DNA of 18,493 nt from Desulfuromonadaceae bacterium (GCA_030639985.1 DAOWKG010000084.1:1-18493); one strand, 5' to 3'; counted from the stretch's first letter, positions 1 to 7,760 are shown. Numbers and translations are program-made. The notes: a model not told the origin generated them from the sequence alone.

Positions 1-558
1 GATGTGATGTTACCGGAAATGAACGGTTTTGACGTGCTACGAAAAATTCGTGAAAGCAGTAAAGTCCCGATTATTATGCTGACCGCCAGAGGCGATGATA
101 TCGACCGCATTGTCGGGCTGGAACTGGGGGCCGATGACTACCTGCCAAAACCATTCAATCCACGTGAACTGGTAGCTAGAATCCGGGCAATTCAACGCCG
201 CTCCGAAACTCCACCCTTGCCACAATCGAGTCAAGAAAAACCCACCGAACTATGTGTCGGCGACGTTATTCTCAGTCGCACCAATCGTTCGGTCAAGTGT
301 GCCGGCAAAAATATTACCTTGACCTCCGTTGAGTTCAACCTGCTGGAGGTTTTATTAACTCAAGCCGGGACAGTAATCAACCGCGAGGAACTGGTCGAAA
401 AGGTTCTGGGTCGGCGATTGTCGACTTATGATCGTAGTATCGATGTCCACGTCAGTGCATTAAGAAAAAAACTTGGTCACTACGAAGGTGATATTGAGCG
501 GATCAGAACCATCCGCAGCGTTGGTTACCTCTATTCCCTACCGCAGGAACTAAACTGA
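1..558 (+). CDS. OmpR/CpxR-family response regulator, 5'-truncated by window edge
   Basis: DNA-binding response regulator that is phosphorylated by a partner kinase and then controls transcription. The frame is open from base 1, so the true start lies upstream. The first codon is the Asp of a DVMLPEMNG motif, which in this family is the phospho-acceptor, so about 50 N-terminal residues are missing. The receiver continues with the conserved Thr (IIMLTARG) and Lys (DYLPKPF). A linker then leads to an OmpR-type winged helix (about residues 80-180 of the visible part) with the typical end VHVSALRKKLG...IRTIRSVGYLY. The stop overlaps the start of the next gene (TGATG), which indicates translational coupling to the sensor kinase. 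CpxR-like is my best guess within the family; the target genes cannot be read from the sequence. Confidence 0.95.
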   Translation, partial: DVMLPEMNGFDVLRKIRESSKVPIIMLTARGDDIDRIVGLELGADDYLPKPFNPRELVARIRAIQRRSETPPLPQSSQEKPTELCVGDVILSRTNRSVKCAGKNITLTSVEFNLLEVLLTQAGTVINREELVEKVLGRRLSTYDRSIDVHVSALRKKLGHYEGDIERIRTIRSVGYLYSLPQELN

Positions 559-1928
559 TGCGCAGCCTATTCTTAAGAATATTCCTCTATTTTCTGCTAC
601 TTATTGTCCTGGTCTCGACAGCGGTAATCGTTCTGACCTATTTTCGGGATCGCGAATTTCCCCTCCTGGAACATCAGGGGTTTGCCCGCCAGGCCATCAC
701 CGAATATGGTCGTGACGCAATTCGAGCATTTGAACAGGAAGGGACAACCTCATTTGATCGCTATGCTGAAAAACTCCAGCGTGAAACTGGGGTCAGATTG
801 CTATTATTTGATCATGACTGCATGCCACTGACCCAGAAACGGGTTCCTAGGCGAATGCAACAAATGGCTCACCGGGCAAAGCATAGCGGTGAAGTAGTTT
901 TCCCCATGAGAGGGGCAAGAAACGGCTTAGCGGCTATGGTTAAGGGGGATTCCGACCAACCTTACCTTGTCGCCATCAACCTCCCCAACCAGCCTCCGAC
1001 ACGCAACCTGATAAAAGGGATAACCCATGGCTTTCTCGGCTGGCGACTAGTCCTGCTGCTGCTGATAACCGCCCTGGTCTGCTATTTTCTGGCTCGATCC
1101 CTTACTGCTCCAATCGGACGGTTGCGGCTGGCAACCAGAAAATTTGCCGCTGGTGAACTGGCAACCAGAATTGGTGATGAGGTAAAAGGAAATAATGAAA
1201 TTGCCGAATTAGCCCACGATTTTGACGAGATGGCCGAAAAAATCGAAACCTTGGTCGGGCGACAAAAAGACCTGCTCCGGGATATTTCTCACGAACTCCG
1301 TTCACCCCTGACCCGGATGGGAATTGCGCTGGAATTGGCACGGCAACAAAAAAGCAACGCTGCGCAGAACAAGTCCCTAAACCGGATCGAATTGGAAGCA
1401 GAGCGAATGAACACCATGATCGGTCAGCTCCTCAATCTGGCTCGCCTTGAAAATAGTAACGGGGAATTAGAGTTCAAATCATTCGACCTGAGCAAACTTT
1501 TGACCGAATTGGTCGAAGACGCGAATTATGAAGCAAAAAGCCGGCAGTGCCGAGTGGTTTTCACCGCCCCAGAAACAATTAATTACCCCGGTGTCGAGAA
1601 CTTACTCAGTCAAGCACTGGAAAATATTATTCGTAATGCCATTCATTACACGGCCACCAACACCGACGTAACCGTTGCCATGAAAGAAAACGATAGCACC
1701 CTGACAATTCAAATATCTGACCAGGGCACCGGAGTCCCGGAAACGGCACTAACAAAACTGTTTGAACCCTTTTACCGGGTAGCCGATGCTCGCGACCGTC
1801 AGAGTGGCGGTACCGGAATCGGCCTGGCAATTGCCGAGCGAGCGATTAAATTGCATGGCGGCACCATCACCGCCAAAAACCGTAGTAACAGTGGTCTCAT
1901 GATCGAAATCAACCTACCCAAAAAGTGA
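558..1928 (+). CDS. Sensor histidine kinase, CpxA-like, 456 aa
   Basis: Inner-membrane sensor kinase, partner of the regulator just upstream. A first membrane segment (about residues 5-28) is followed by a periplasmic sensor region of about 125 residues, a second membrane segment (about 160-180) and a HAMP linker with its ARSLTAPIGRL start. The HisKA domain has the H-box DISHELRSPLTR with phospho-accepting His245. The ATPase domain shows the N-box (NIIRNA, 356-361), G1 (DQGTGVP, from 388), FEPFYR, and G2 (GGTGIGL, 417-423). All catalytic motifs are intact. The domain order and the REF...EKLQRETGVRLLLFD type of sensor region recall CpxA/RstB kinases, but the signal is unknown. It begins on the last base of the regulator stop codon, so the two are surely co-transcribed. 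Confidence 0.95.
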   Translation: MRSLFLRIFLYFLLLIVLVSTAVIVLTYFRDREFPLLEHQGFARQAITEYGRDAIRAFEQEGTTSFDRYAEKLQRETGVRLLLFDHDCMPLTQKRVPRRMQQMAHRAKHSGEVVFPMRGARNGLAAMVKGDSDQPYLVAINLPNQPPTRNLIKGITHGFLGWRLVLLLLITALVCYFLARSLTAPIGRLRLATRKFAAGELATRIGDEVKGNNEIAELAHDFDEMAEKIETLVGRQKDLLRDISHELRSPLTRMGIALELARQQKSNAAQNKSLNRIELEAERMNTMIGQLLNLARLENSNGELEFKSFDLSKLLTELVEDANYEAKSRQCRVVFTAPETINYPGVENLLSQALENIIRNAIHYTATNTDVTVAMKENDSTLTIQISDQGTGVPETALTKLFEPFYRVADARDRQSGGTGIGLAIAERAIKLHGGTITAKNRSNSGLMIEINLPKK

Positions 1929-1942
1929 AAAAGGTCGCAAGG

Positions 1943-1972
1943 TTGCTATGTTACCCCCATTCGGGTTATAGT
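1943..1972 (+). promoter_or_regulatory. Possible sigma70 promoter for the small (seleno)protein gene
   Basis: TTGCTA (1943-1948) and TATAGT (1967-1972) are separated by 18 bp. A start point near 1979 would give a leader of about 22 nt carrying the strong ribosome site at 1990-1994. An imperfect inverted repeat (CTAT..ACCC / GGGT..ATAG, 1946-1971) covers the spacer and -10, so it could be an operator. No terminator separates this from the kinase gene, so read-through transcription is also possible. Confidence 0.35.
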
Positions 1973-2001
1973 GAGCTGACAAATCAAGAAGGAGAAAACA
2001 A

Positions 2002-2169
2002 ATGGATTGGTTTTATTTACTAGGAATTGTGGCTGTCTGGTACGCCTTGAACCGCTGGATTCTACCCAAAATGGGGGTTCAAACATGAATGTCCGGCAGC
2101 TGTGAGCTCCCGCGTGGCGGTGAGCAAAAAACTGACCTTAAAGGTACTGAGGTCAAAGAAAAACAATAA
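2002..2169 (+). CDS. Probable small membrane selenoprotein (in-frame TGA read as Sec), 55 aa
   Basis: The ATG at 2002 follows a strong ribosome site (AAGGAG) with about 7 nt spacing. The frame encodes one membrane helix (about residues 4-21, rich in W, Y, L, V), then NRWILPKMGVQT, then TGA at 2086-2088. It stays open for 26 more codons to TAA at 2167-2169, which is followed 11 nt later by an intrinsic terminator. After the TGA comes MSGSC, so a selenocysteine would sit five residues before a Cys (UxxxxC), a possible redox or metal site. A bacterial-SECIS-like hairpin lies 25 nt past the TGA. Basic residues just after the helix suggest the C-terminal part faces the cytoplasm (positive-inside rule). 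If TGA is a real stop, the product is a 28-aa single-span peptide (2002-2088). Function is not recognised. The start and frame are seen directly; Sec insertion is inferred. Confidence 0.65.
2106..2125 (+). promoter_or_regulatory. Candidate bacterial SECIS element
   Basis: Hairpin inside the reading frame, just past the TGA at 2086-2088. Eight base pairs form: 2106-2109 with 2122-2125, and 2110-2113 with 2117-2120. U2121 is bulged and the apical loop is G-U-G (2114-2116). Known bacterial SECIS elements recognised by SelB have a G at the start of a small apical loop, often GU, about 16-37 nt from the UGA, plus a bulged U near the loop. Here the loop begins 25 nt after the UGA. In the well-studied E. 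coli element the bulged U is on the 5' side of the stem; here it is on the 3' side, which is a mild mismatch to the model. Confidence 0.55.
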
Positions 2170-2180
2170 TATTAACAAAA

Positions 2181-2209
2181 AAGACCGCTTCTCGAAGCGG
2201 TCTTTTTTG
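2181..2209. terminator. Bidirectional intrinsic terminator between convergent genes
   Basis: A 10-bp stem (2181-2190 with 2195-2204) with loop CTCG is followed by a T run on the + strand. The A run at 2177-2182 gives the same T-run pattern for the - strand. It can therefore end both the small selenoprotein-like gene (+) and the cardiolipin synthase gene (-), whose stop lies at 2230. Confidence 0.9.
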
Positions 2210-2229
2210 TTGTTAGATAAATAACCCAG

Positions 2230-3648
2230 TTACAGATAGGGCGAAAACAAGCGACAAAAAGAGTCCCGTAACCGCAGTAACAGTCGCCGTTTATCCATCT
2301 CTTTGAGGGTAATCTCCCGTGCCTGTTCACGGGATTGGTCAAAATGATCAATCAGCTCAGTCACCGTGGCAACATCAAAAATTTCGACATTAAATTCAAA
2401 GTTCAAACGCAAACTACGAGGATCTAGGTTTGCCGATCCTACCAAGGCATATTCGTCATCGATCAGTAACAATTTGCTATGGATAAATGGTGGGGGCTGG
2501 AAATAGACATGGGTATCTTGCTCCAGCAGTTCAAACAACAAAGCATTGGATGCCCAAGCGACGTAAGGGAGGTTATTCTGCTGCGGCAGCAGGACATCAA
2601 CCCGCACGCCACGAAGAGCGGCGGTATTGATAGCGGCAAGCTGGGCCCGGTTGGGGATAAAGTACGGAGTCATAATACGGATGTGTGACTTTGCACACGC
2701 CAGCGCCCCGATCAAGATCCAGTTGAGTTTTTCATGTTGTTCGTTAGGTCCGGCACTGATGCCACGACAACAGGCAGTGCCAACATTCGGTGGTGTCAGC
2801 CAATCGCGTGGTTCACGTTTCTCCTTGGTAGCAAAATGCCAGTCTTCCATAAATGCATCGCGTAATTGTTCGCAAATCGGTCCGGCAAAACGAAAATGGA
2901 TATCAACCACCCGCTGGGGATCACTTTTATCCATCATCAGGTGGCGATCGCGGATATTCATCCCTCCGGTAAAACAACAAGTATTGTCAACAATCAACAA
3001 TTTGCGGTGGTTGCGTAAATTAAAGTAAAAACTTCCCAGCAGCGTCAGGGGCAAAAAGGGTGCGGACTTAACCTTGGTGCCACGAAACAAATGGCGCAGT
3101 TTTTTGAATGAATAGAGCTCACCAAAAGCATCTATCAACACCCGAACCTCTACTCCGCGCTCGGCGGCGGCAATTAATTTTTCGGCAAACTGTTTGCCAA
3201 TTTGATCGGGGATTAAAATATAACTGGAGAGAAAGATCGATTCAGCCGCAGCATCAATTGCCTTAAGCATGGCCGGGTAGGCATCTTCACCATTGTATAA
3301 AACTTTGATCTGGTTGCCACAAATCAATGGACGACGAGTTACGGCATCGGAAAACTTGATCAAAGATTGGCTGGCACTACTGACAGGGAAATGGGCAATA
3401 TCTTTAGACGGAGGGGATTTACCAACATGCAACCAGTGCATCCCCAACCCCCTTTTCTGAATCTCCTGAGATCGAACCCGGATACGATTGACTCCCATCA
3501 ACCAGTAAACCAGCGCACCAATCCCCGGGATTGCCAAGCAGGCAATAATCCAGCCCACCGCAGCACGGGGATCGCGCTTGTTCAACATCGCATGCCCGGC
3601 AGACAGCAGCGAGCCGATCCAGAGGAGGGACAGCAACAGAGTCAACAT
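2230..3648 (-). CDS. cls: Cardiolipin synthase (phospholipase D family), 472 aa
   Basis: Inner-membrane enzyme of the PLD superfamily that makes cardiolipin by phosphatidyl transfer. Two N-terminal membrane helices (about residues 3-22 and 35-55, the PLDc_N region) precede two catalytic HKD motifs: HRKLLIVD followed by FTGGMNIRD, and HSKLLLIDD followed by LVGSANLDPRS. Both are intact, and the length fits bacterial ClsA-type enzymes. The open frame runs back to 3843, but that extension lies inside the next gene and looks non-coding. I chose the ATG at 3648 because the product then starts directly with the first membrane helix (MLTLLLSLLW). Its ribosome site is weak, with only TGGA upstream. 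It lies 28 bp downstream of the zinc-ribbon gene in the same direction. Whether it is ClsA or ClsC is not decided; the layout favours ClsA/ClsB-like. Confidence 0.93.
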   Translation of the reverse strand: MLTLLLSLLWIGSLLSAGHAMLNKRDPRAAVGWIIACLAIPGIGALVYWLMGVNRIRVRSQEIQKRGLGMHWLHVGKSPPSKDIAHFPVSSASQSLIKFSDAVTRRPLICGNQIKVLYNGEDAYPAMLKAIDAAAESIFLSSYILIPDQIGKQFAEKLIAAAERGVEVRVLIDAFGELYSFKKLRHLFRGTKVKSAPFLPLTLLGSFYFNLRNHRKLLIVDNTCCFTGGMNIRDRHLMMDKSDPQRVVDIHFRFAGPICEQLRDAFMEDWHFATKEKREPRDWLTPPNVGTACCRGISAGPNEQHEKLNWILIGALACAKSHIRIMTPYFIPNRAQLAAINTAALRGVRVDVLLPQQNNLPYVAWASNALLFELLEQDTHVYFQPPPFIHSKLLLIDDEYALVGSANLDPRSLRLNFEFNVEIFDVATVTELIDHFDQSREQAREITLKEMDKRRLLLRLRDSFCRLFSPYL

Positions 3649-3676
3649 GGCAAATCCAGAAAAAGGAGAAAATATC

Positions 3677-4009
3677 TTAACGTAATGATGTCCCACAACG
3701 GGCACAGGTAAGCACGGTATTGGTCGAAATTTTTTCACCACAGGTCGGACAGTTGAACCAGTGACGACATTTACGGCATTGCTGTTCGGAGAGCCCCTGT
3801 TTTTTCTTGCACTTTGGACAACGGCGATACATTTTTCGGTCACTCAAATAATCGGCAAAAAAGAGCCCGCAACGATGGCACTCGGTGGCACCCGATTTAA
3901 TCGTCGCCCCACAACCAGGAGCGGGACACTTAAAAACAGCTTTACAGCTACTACACCAATACTCTCCCTTAAGGGGCTCCTCACATTTTTGACAGCGTTT
4001 GATAGCCAT
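3677..4009 (-). CDS. Tetra-zinc-ribbon protein of unknown function, 110 aa
   Basis: Small protein with 16 cysteines in eight pairs: C6/C9, C19/C22, C28/C33, C44/C47, C64/C67, C78/C81, C87/C90 and C102/C105. This is the pattern for four consecutive zinc ribbons with two pairs per metal, and little sequence lies between them. Such rubredoxin-like knuckles usually bind Zn structurally and mediate protein or nucleic-acid contacts; no catalytic domain is present. The ATG at 4009 is chosen over the one at 4027 because GGAG lies 6 nt before it. There is no signal peptide or membrane segment, so it should be cytoplasmic. It sits between a PilZ gene and cardiolipin synthase on the same strand, possibly one transcript. 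I do not recognise a named family; DZANK-type double zinc ribbons are the nearest idea. Confidence 0.85.
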   Translation of the reverse strand: MAIKRCQKCEEPLKGEYWCSSCKAVFKCPAPGCGATIKSGATECHRCGLFFADYLSDRKMYRRCPKCKKKQGLSEQQCRKCRHWFNCPTCGEKISTNTVLTCARCGTSLR

Positions 4010-4104
4010 AATCCACTCCAATAGCACAAATAGAAAAACAATAAGGTAAATTGCAGAGGTACATCATAGACAACGTAATCGGGATTGCCAAGATGAAAGG
4101 GAAC

Positions 4105-4476
4105 TTAATCGACGTGGTCACGCTTCAGCCAATGGCGAAACTCCTCTTCGGCCTGTTCCGCATCACCAAAGTTCAGCTCCAGCAAGCGCCGCAGGTGCCC
4201 CATGCTTTCGGCCTCTTCGGCAACAAACAGAAAGCCGTAATAATCACCATGTTGATGCAATAGTTCGCCGCTAAACTCCATCCTGACGGCTGAATCGGTG
4301 AGAAAAATACTTAGTGGAACCTGGCTACCAAGATCTAAGGGGAGTTTCTGAGCAGATTTAAATAGAGCGCCCTGAAGAGCCAAATCAACCAAATCACAAC
4401 GATATGCCTTATTGTCGATACTGATATCTGCCTCAGTATGAAAATTAATCCGTCGATAATTACGTTGTTCGGTCAT
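4105..4476 (-). CDS. PilZ-domain protein (c-di-GMP binding), 123 aa
   Basis: Single-domain protein likely to bind cyclic di-GMP. Both PilZ binding motifs are visible: RxxxR near the N-terminus (R5-NYR-R9) and DxAxxG (D31-LALQ-G36), an accepted variant of D/NxSxxG. The rest (FSGELLHQHGDYYGFLFV) fits the beta-barrel, and the tail is an acidic helix (RRLLELNFGDAEQAEEEF). The start at 4476 is well supported by AAGGAG with 6 nt spacing. No output domain is attached, so it probably acts through a protein partner. It lies 95 bp upstream of the zinc-ribbon gene in the same direction and may be co-transcribed with it. The process it controls (motility, exopolysaccharide, pili) is not shown here. Confidence 0.9.
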   Translation of the reverse strand: MTEQRNYRRINFHTEADISIDNKAYRCDLVDLALQGALFKSAQKLPLDLGSQVPLSIFLTDSAVRMEFSGELLHQHGDYYGFLFVAEEAESMGHLRRLLELNFGDAEQAEEEFRHWLKRDHVD

Positions 4477-4520
4477 GGCAAGCTCCTTGAGTTGAAAGGA
4501 ATATGATTGTCACATTAGCT

Positions 4521-4529
4521 ATTGTAACA
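4521..4529 (-). promoter_or_regulatory. Possible extended -10 element upstream of the PilZ gene
   Basis: On the - strand the sequence reads TGT-TACAAT, an extended -10 hexamer (TG one base before a 5/6 match to TATAAT), about 45 bp upstream of the PilZ start. No convincing -35 hexamer is visible, which is tolerated for extended -10 promoters. The rest of the 211-bp region between this gene and prc holds a C-rich tract near 4570 and an AT-rich stretch before prc, with no clear motif. Confidence 0.3.
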
Positions 4530-4687
4530 GCATTTTATGGTTTTGGGGCAGCTTGGGGTGATCTTTTCTCCCCCTCCCCCTTTAGTTTTGGAATTGTTTC
4601 TTGCGATAGACCTACAGTCAGGGGTACATTGTCTTAAGAATCTTAAATCTAAGTAATTGTATTAATAATCCCGTTGGAGCTGTTTCT

Positions 4688-6787
4688 ATGTTTTATCCGT
4701 TACCATTTAAAAATGCTGTGCCTAAAATTATTTTAGTCGTCTTTTTCATCTTATTACCATGCAGCGGCTGGGGTAAAAGTGTTGATAGTTTTGATGCTAA
4801 CCGCGCCAGACTGCTGGGACATATGTTGCAGCAACAACTCACTGGCAAGCATTACAGTCATAAGCCCACCGATGACACCCTGTCTCAGGCGGCATTTGAG
4901 CTCTATCTGAAACAACTCGACTCACAAAAACGCTTCCTGTTGCAGGAAGATATCGATAAGTTGAGCACCTATAGCAGCCTGATTGACGATGCCATCCAAC
5001 GTGGTCGCCTGGAACTGCCTATCAGCGGCCGGGAGATTATCAATCAACGGATCAAGCAAGTACAAACCATTACCACAGAGCTTTTTACGACCAAAATCGC
5101 TACTGATGTGGTTGAAAGTACCGAAACCGATCCCGACAAACTCGACTACGCCACTAACTTGTCCCAACTTCGTGAGCGCTGGCGCAAAAGCATCAAACTA
5201 CATATCCTGAGTCGCTATATCGGCTTACGTGAAGATGAGATCGGGGCTGACGATAACGGTGCACTATTACCGGTCGATGCTGAGACCGAGGCAAAGTTAT
5301 TACTTCAAGCTCGTGAGAAGGTAACAAAAACCACTCACAACTTGCTGAAACGGATGCTCGAAGATACCCGGCAGGACCATTATGACCGCTATCTCAACGC
5401 AATTTCCCGGGCCTTTGATCCCCATACCAGCTATTTTCCCCCGACCTTAAAAGAAGATTTTGATATTCAGATGAGTGGTTCGCTGGAGGGTATCGGCGCA
5501 ACGCTGCGGGAAGAAGATGGCTATATCAAGGTAGTACGTGTCATCCCCGGTAGTGCCGCCGCACGACAGGGGCAACTGGGTGCCGATGATATCATCATCA
5601 AAGTTGCCCAAGGGGCAGCGGAGTCGGTTGACATTACCGACACCAGGATTCGTGATGCCGTCGCCCTGATCCGGGGGAAAAAAGGGACCGAGGTACGCCT
5701 GACGGTAAAAAAACCGGACGGCAGCCAGCTGGTTATTCCCATTATCCGCGATGTGGTTGAGATCAAAGAGACCTTCGTAAAAGGGACTACCGTTGATGAC
5801 GAAACCAGCGAGCATAAGTTCGGTTATATCAAGATCCCCTCATTCTATCGTGACTATAGTGGCAAGACTGACCGCAACTGTACCGATGATCTCCGGAAGG
5901 AACTGAAAAGGTTAGGCAAAGAAAACATCTCCGGCTTAATTCTCGATTTACGCAACAATGGCGGGGGCTCACTCAGTGATGCGGTAAGTGTTACCGGACT
6001 CTTTATCAAGACTGGTCCGGTAGTGCAAATCCGCAGCAGCGGCGGAAAGATCCGCATGATGAGCGATGATGATCGATCGGTCGAATATTCTGGGCCGATG
6101 ATTATACTGGTTAACCGGTTCAGTGCCTCTGCCTCGGAAATCGTGGCTGGAGCGCTACAAGATTACCGGCGTGCCTTGATTGTTGGTGATGAGCATACCC
6201 ACGGCAAAGGGACGGTACAGGCACTGCTGGATCTTGACCGGTTTGTCAATTTACGCGGGATGGATAAATATATGCCCCTCGGAGCGGTGAAAGTGACGAT
6301 CCAAAAGTTTTACCGGATCAGTGGTGAATCGACCCAGGAAAAAGGGGTCACCCCCGACATCGTATTGCCATCAAGATTGGATGGCCTGGAAAGTGGTGAA
6401 AAATACCTCGATAATGCTTTGCCCTGGGATCATATCGCTTCAGCAGATTATCAGCGCTGGCAAAATGGGGTGGCAAACATTACCACCCTGCAACAGCAAA
6501 GCAACCGCCGGATAAAAGCAGATGAAGATTTCATCGATATCCTCTCGGTTGCCGTTAAAGCGCAGCAACGACGTAAGGATAGTCAACAATCACTGCTCTT
6601 ACAAGACCTGCTCGACCAACGGGATCAGCTCCAAAATGAACTCGACAAACTGAGTCCCCATGGTCATATGGCAGCAACCGATGATGATGAAAAAAAGGAA
6701 CAGACTCTGGACGAAAAAATTGCCGATGACCCCTATATTGAAGAGGGAGTTACCTTACTGCAAGAGCTAATTGGTGCTGCCGGCTAG
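4688..6787 (+). CDS. prc: Tail-specific (C-terminal processing) protease Prc, S41 family, 699 aa
   Basis: Periplasmic serine protease that trims or degrades proteins from their C-terminus; in E. coli Prc it acts on FtsI and lipoproteins and adjusts peptidoglycan hydrolases. A signal peptide (basic NAVPK, then a hydrophobic run to about residue 29) precedes an N-terminal helical Prc domain. A PDZ domain (about 260-350, SLEGIGATLREEDGYIKV...PGSAAARQGQL) and the S41 catalytic domain follow. The Ser/Lys dyad is intact: Ser481 in SASASEI and Lys507 in HGKGTVQ. The C-terminal part (about 580-699) is charged and helical as in E. coli Prc, whose 682 aa is close in length. The start has GGAG 8 nt upstream. 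It stands alone, divergent from the PilZ gene and convergent with znuA, so it is probably monocistronic. Confidence 0.95.
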   Translation: MFYPLPFKNAVPKIILVVFFILLPCSGWGKSVDSFDANRARLLGHMLQQQLTGKHYSHKPTDDTLSQAAFELYLKQLDSQKRFLLQEDIDKLSTYSSLIDDAIQRGRLELPISGREIINQRIKQVQTITTELFTTKIATDVVESTETDPDKLDYATNLSQLRERWRKSIKLHILSRYIGLREDEIGADDNGALLPVDAETEAKLLLQAREKVTKTTHNLLKRMLEDTRQDHYDRYLNAISRAFDPHTSYFPPTLKEDFDIQMSGSLEGIGATLREEDGYIKVVRVIPGSAAARQGQLGADDIIIKVAQGAAESVDITDTRIRDAVALIRGKKGTEVRLTVKKPDGSQLVIPIIRDVVEIKETFVKGTTVDDETSEHKFGYIKIPSFYRDYSGKTDRNCTDDLRKELKRLGKENISGLILDLRNNGGGSLSDAVSVTGLFIKTGPVVQIRSSGGKIRMMSDDDRSVEYSGPMIILVNRFSASASEIVAGALQDYRRALIVGDEHTHGKGTVQALLDLDRFVNLRGMDKYMPLGAVKVTIQKFYRISGESTQEKGVTPDIVLPSRLDGLESGEKYLDNALPWDHIASADYQRWQNGVANITTLQQQSNRRIKADEDFIDILSVAVKAQQRRKDSQQSLLLQDLLDQRDQLQNELDKLSPHGHMAATDDDEKKEQTLDEKIADDPYIEEGVTLLQELIGAAG

Positions 6788-6812
6788 CCGGCTACAATAA
6801 AAATCAAATGGT

Positions 6813-7715
6813 TCATTTAAGTCCGTCATAAAGACTATCACCAAGCCGGGTCATAAGCTGAAAATAGGCTTCTGTCCCGGCGGGGATAGTCGCCCCCAGA
6901 GGATCAAGCACCCCGCTTCCCGCTGTCGTTCCAGAAATTACCGTAGCAACCAGATGGGACTCAAATTGGGGTTCACTGAAAACACAACGCGCGTGCAGTT
7001 GTTTGATTTTATCCCTGATTGCTTTGATCCGTTTTACCCCCGGTTGCCGATCGGGATCAATCGAAATTGAGCCGACCGAATTTAAACCATAAGCTACTTC
7101 AAAATAACGATAAGCGGCATGAAAAACGATGAAAGGAACTTCCTTGACCGGCAGCAACTGTTGTTGCAAATGTTGATGCAGTAACTCCAGTCGCACAATC
7201 ATGCCGGCAGTGTTAGCCTGATATTCAGCGCTATGAGCAGGGTCAAGCTCGGCCAAAGCAATGCCGGTTAAACGGACAATATGTTGTGCTAATTGTGGAT
7301 CGAGCCACAAGTGCAAATCGACCAAACTGTCGTGGTGATGGTGGTGAGCAGAGTTATGACTTTCAGATCGGCGCAACAATAAATGGTGTAACTGTTCCGC
7401 CAGCTTCAATTGCCGCGCATTGCGCCCCAATGTCGACAGTGGTTTTTCCATAAAACTTTCCAGCTCTTCGCCCACCCAGACAATCATATCTGCCCGAGAC
7501 AACGCTTGAGCCTCAGATGGCCGCAAAATATAACCATGCGGCGAACCGCCCCCCTTAACCAACAGCTGTGGTTGACCAACCCCCTGCATCACCCCGGCAA
7601 CGAGAGAATGAAGTGGCTTGATGCTGACAACAACTTGGGGAACCGATGATCCGAACGCCGCCGCTGGAAAAATACAAACGGCAAGTGCAATACTCCAAAA
7701 AATTGTTTTTTTCAT
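6813..7715 (-). CDS. znuA: Zinc ABC transporter substrate-binding protein ZnuA, 300 aa
   Basis: Periplasmic protein that captures Zn(II) and delivers it to the ZnuBC importer. A signal peptide (MKKTIF...AAAFG, cleavage near residue 22) precedes the cluster A-1 binding fold. Expected metal ligands are present: H60 (SPHGY), H135 (DLHLWLDP), H199 (VFHAAY) and D271 (LDPLGA). The His-rich loop typical of zinc rather than manganese proteins is present but short (about 120-128, five consecutive His). The ribosome site AGGA lies 7 nt from the ATG. The gene points away from znuCB across a 126-bp region holding a Zur-type operator that overlaps a TATAAT on this strand (7749-7754). The divergent znuA / znuCB arrangement is the same as in E. 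coli. Confidence 0.95.
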   Translation of the reverse strand: MKKTIFWSIALAVCIFPAAAFGSSVPQVVVSIKPLHSLVAGVMQGVGQPQLLVKGGGSPHGYILRPSEAQALSRADMIVWVGEELESFMEKPLSTLGRNARQLKLAEQLHHLLLRRSESHNSAHHHHHDSLVDLHLWLDPQLAQHIVRLTGIALAELDPAHSAEYQANTAGMIVRLELLHQHLQQQLLPVKEVPFIVFHAAYRYFEVAYGLNSVGSISIDPDRQPGVKRIKAIRDKIKQLHARCVFSEPQFESHLVATVISGTTAGSGVLDPLGATIPAGTEAYFQLMTRLGDSLYDGLK

Positions 7716-7739
7716 TTATGAATCCTGTCATTATTTAAA

Positions 7740-7760
7740 GAATGTTATATTATAGCATTC
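7740..7760. promoter_or_regulatory. Zur-type operator between znuA and znuCB
   Basis: A 21-bp inverted repeat has half-sites GAATGTTATA and TATAGCATTC around a central T; 9 of 10 positions are symmetric. It closely resembles the Gram-negative Zur consensus of GAAATGTTATA / TATAACATTTC type. It contains a - strand TATAAT (7749-7754), so bound Zur would block the znuA promoter and could also control znuC. Zur represses when zinc is plentiful. No zur gene lies in this window. Confidence 0.85.

Noticed and set aside
2627..3028. 133-aa + strand frame opposite cardiolipin synthase
   Set aside because: Shadow of the cls gene; no ribosome site and no protein-like features.
3649..3843. N-terminal extension of the cardiolipin synthase frame to 3843
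   Set aside because: It overlaps the zinc-ribbon gene in another frame, shows no family-like sequence, and lacks a ribosome site; the conserved N-terminal helix begins at 3648.
6779..6792. 14-bp perfect palindrome GCCGGCTAGCCGGC at the end of prc, as a terminator
   Set aside because: There is no loop in the palindrome and no T run directly after it on either strand, so an intrinsic terminator is not convincing, although prc and znuA converge here.
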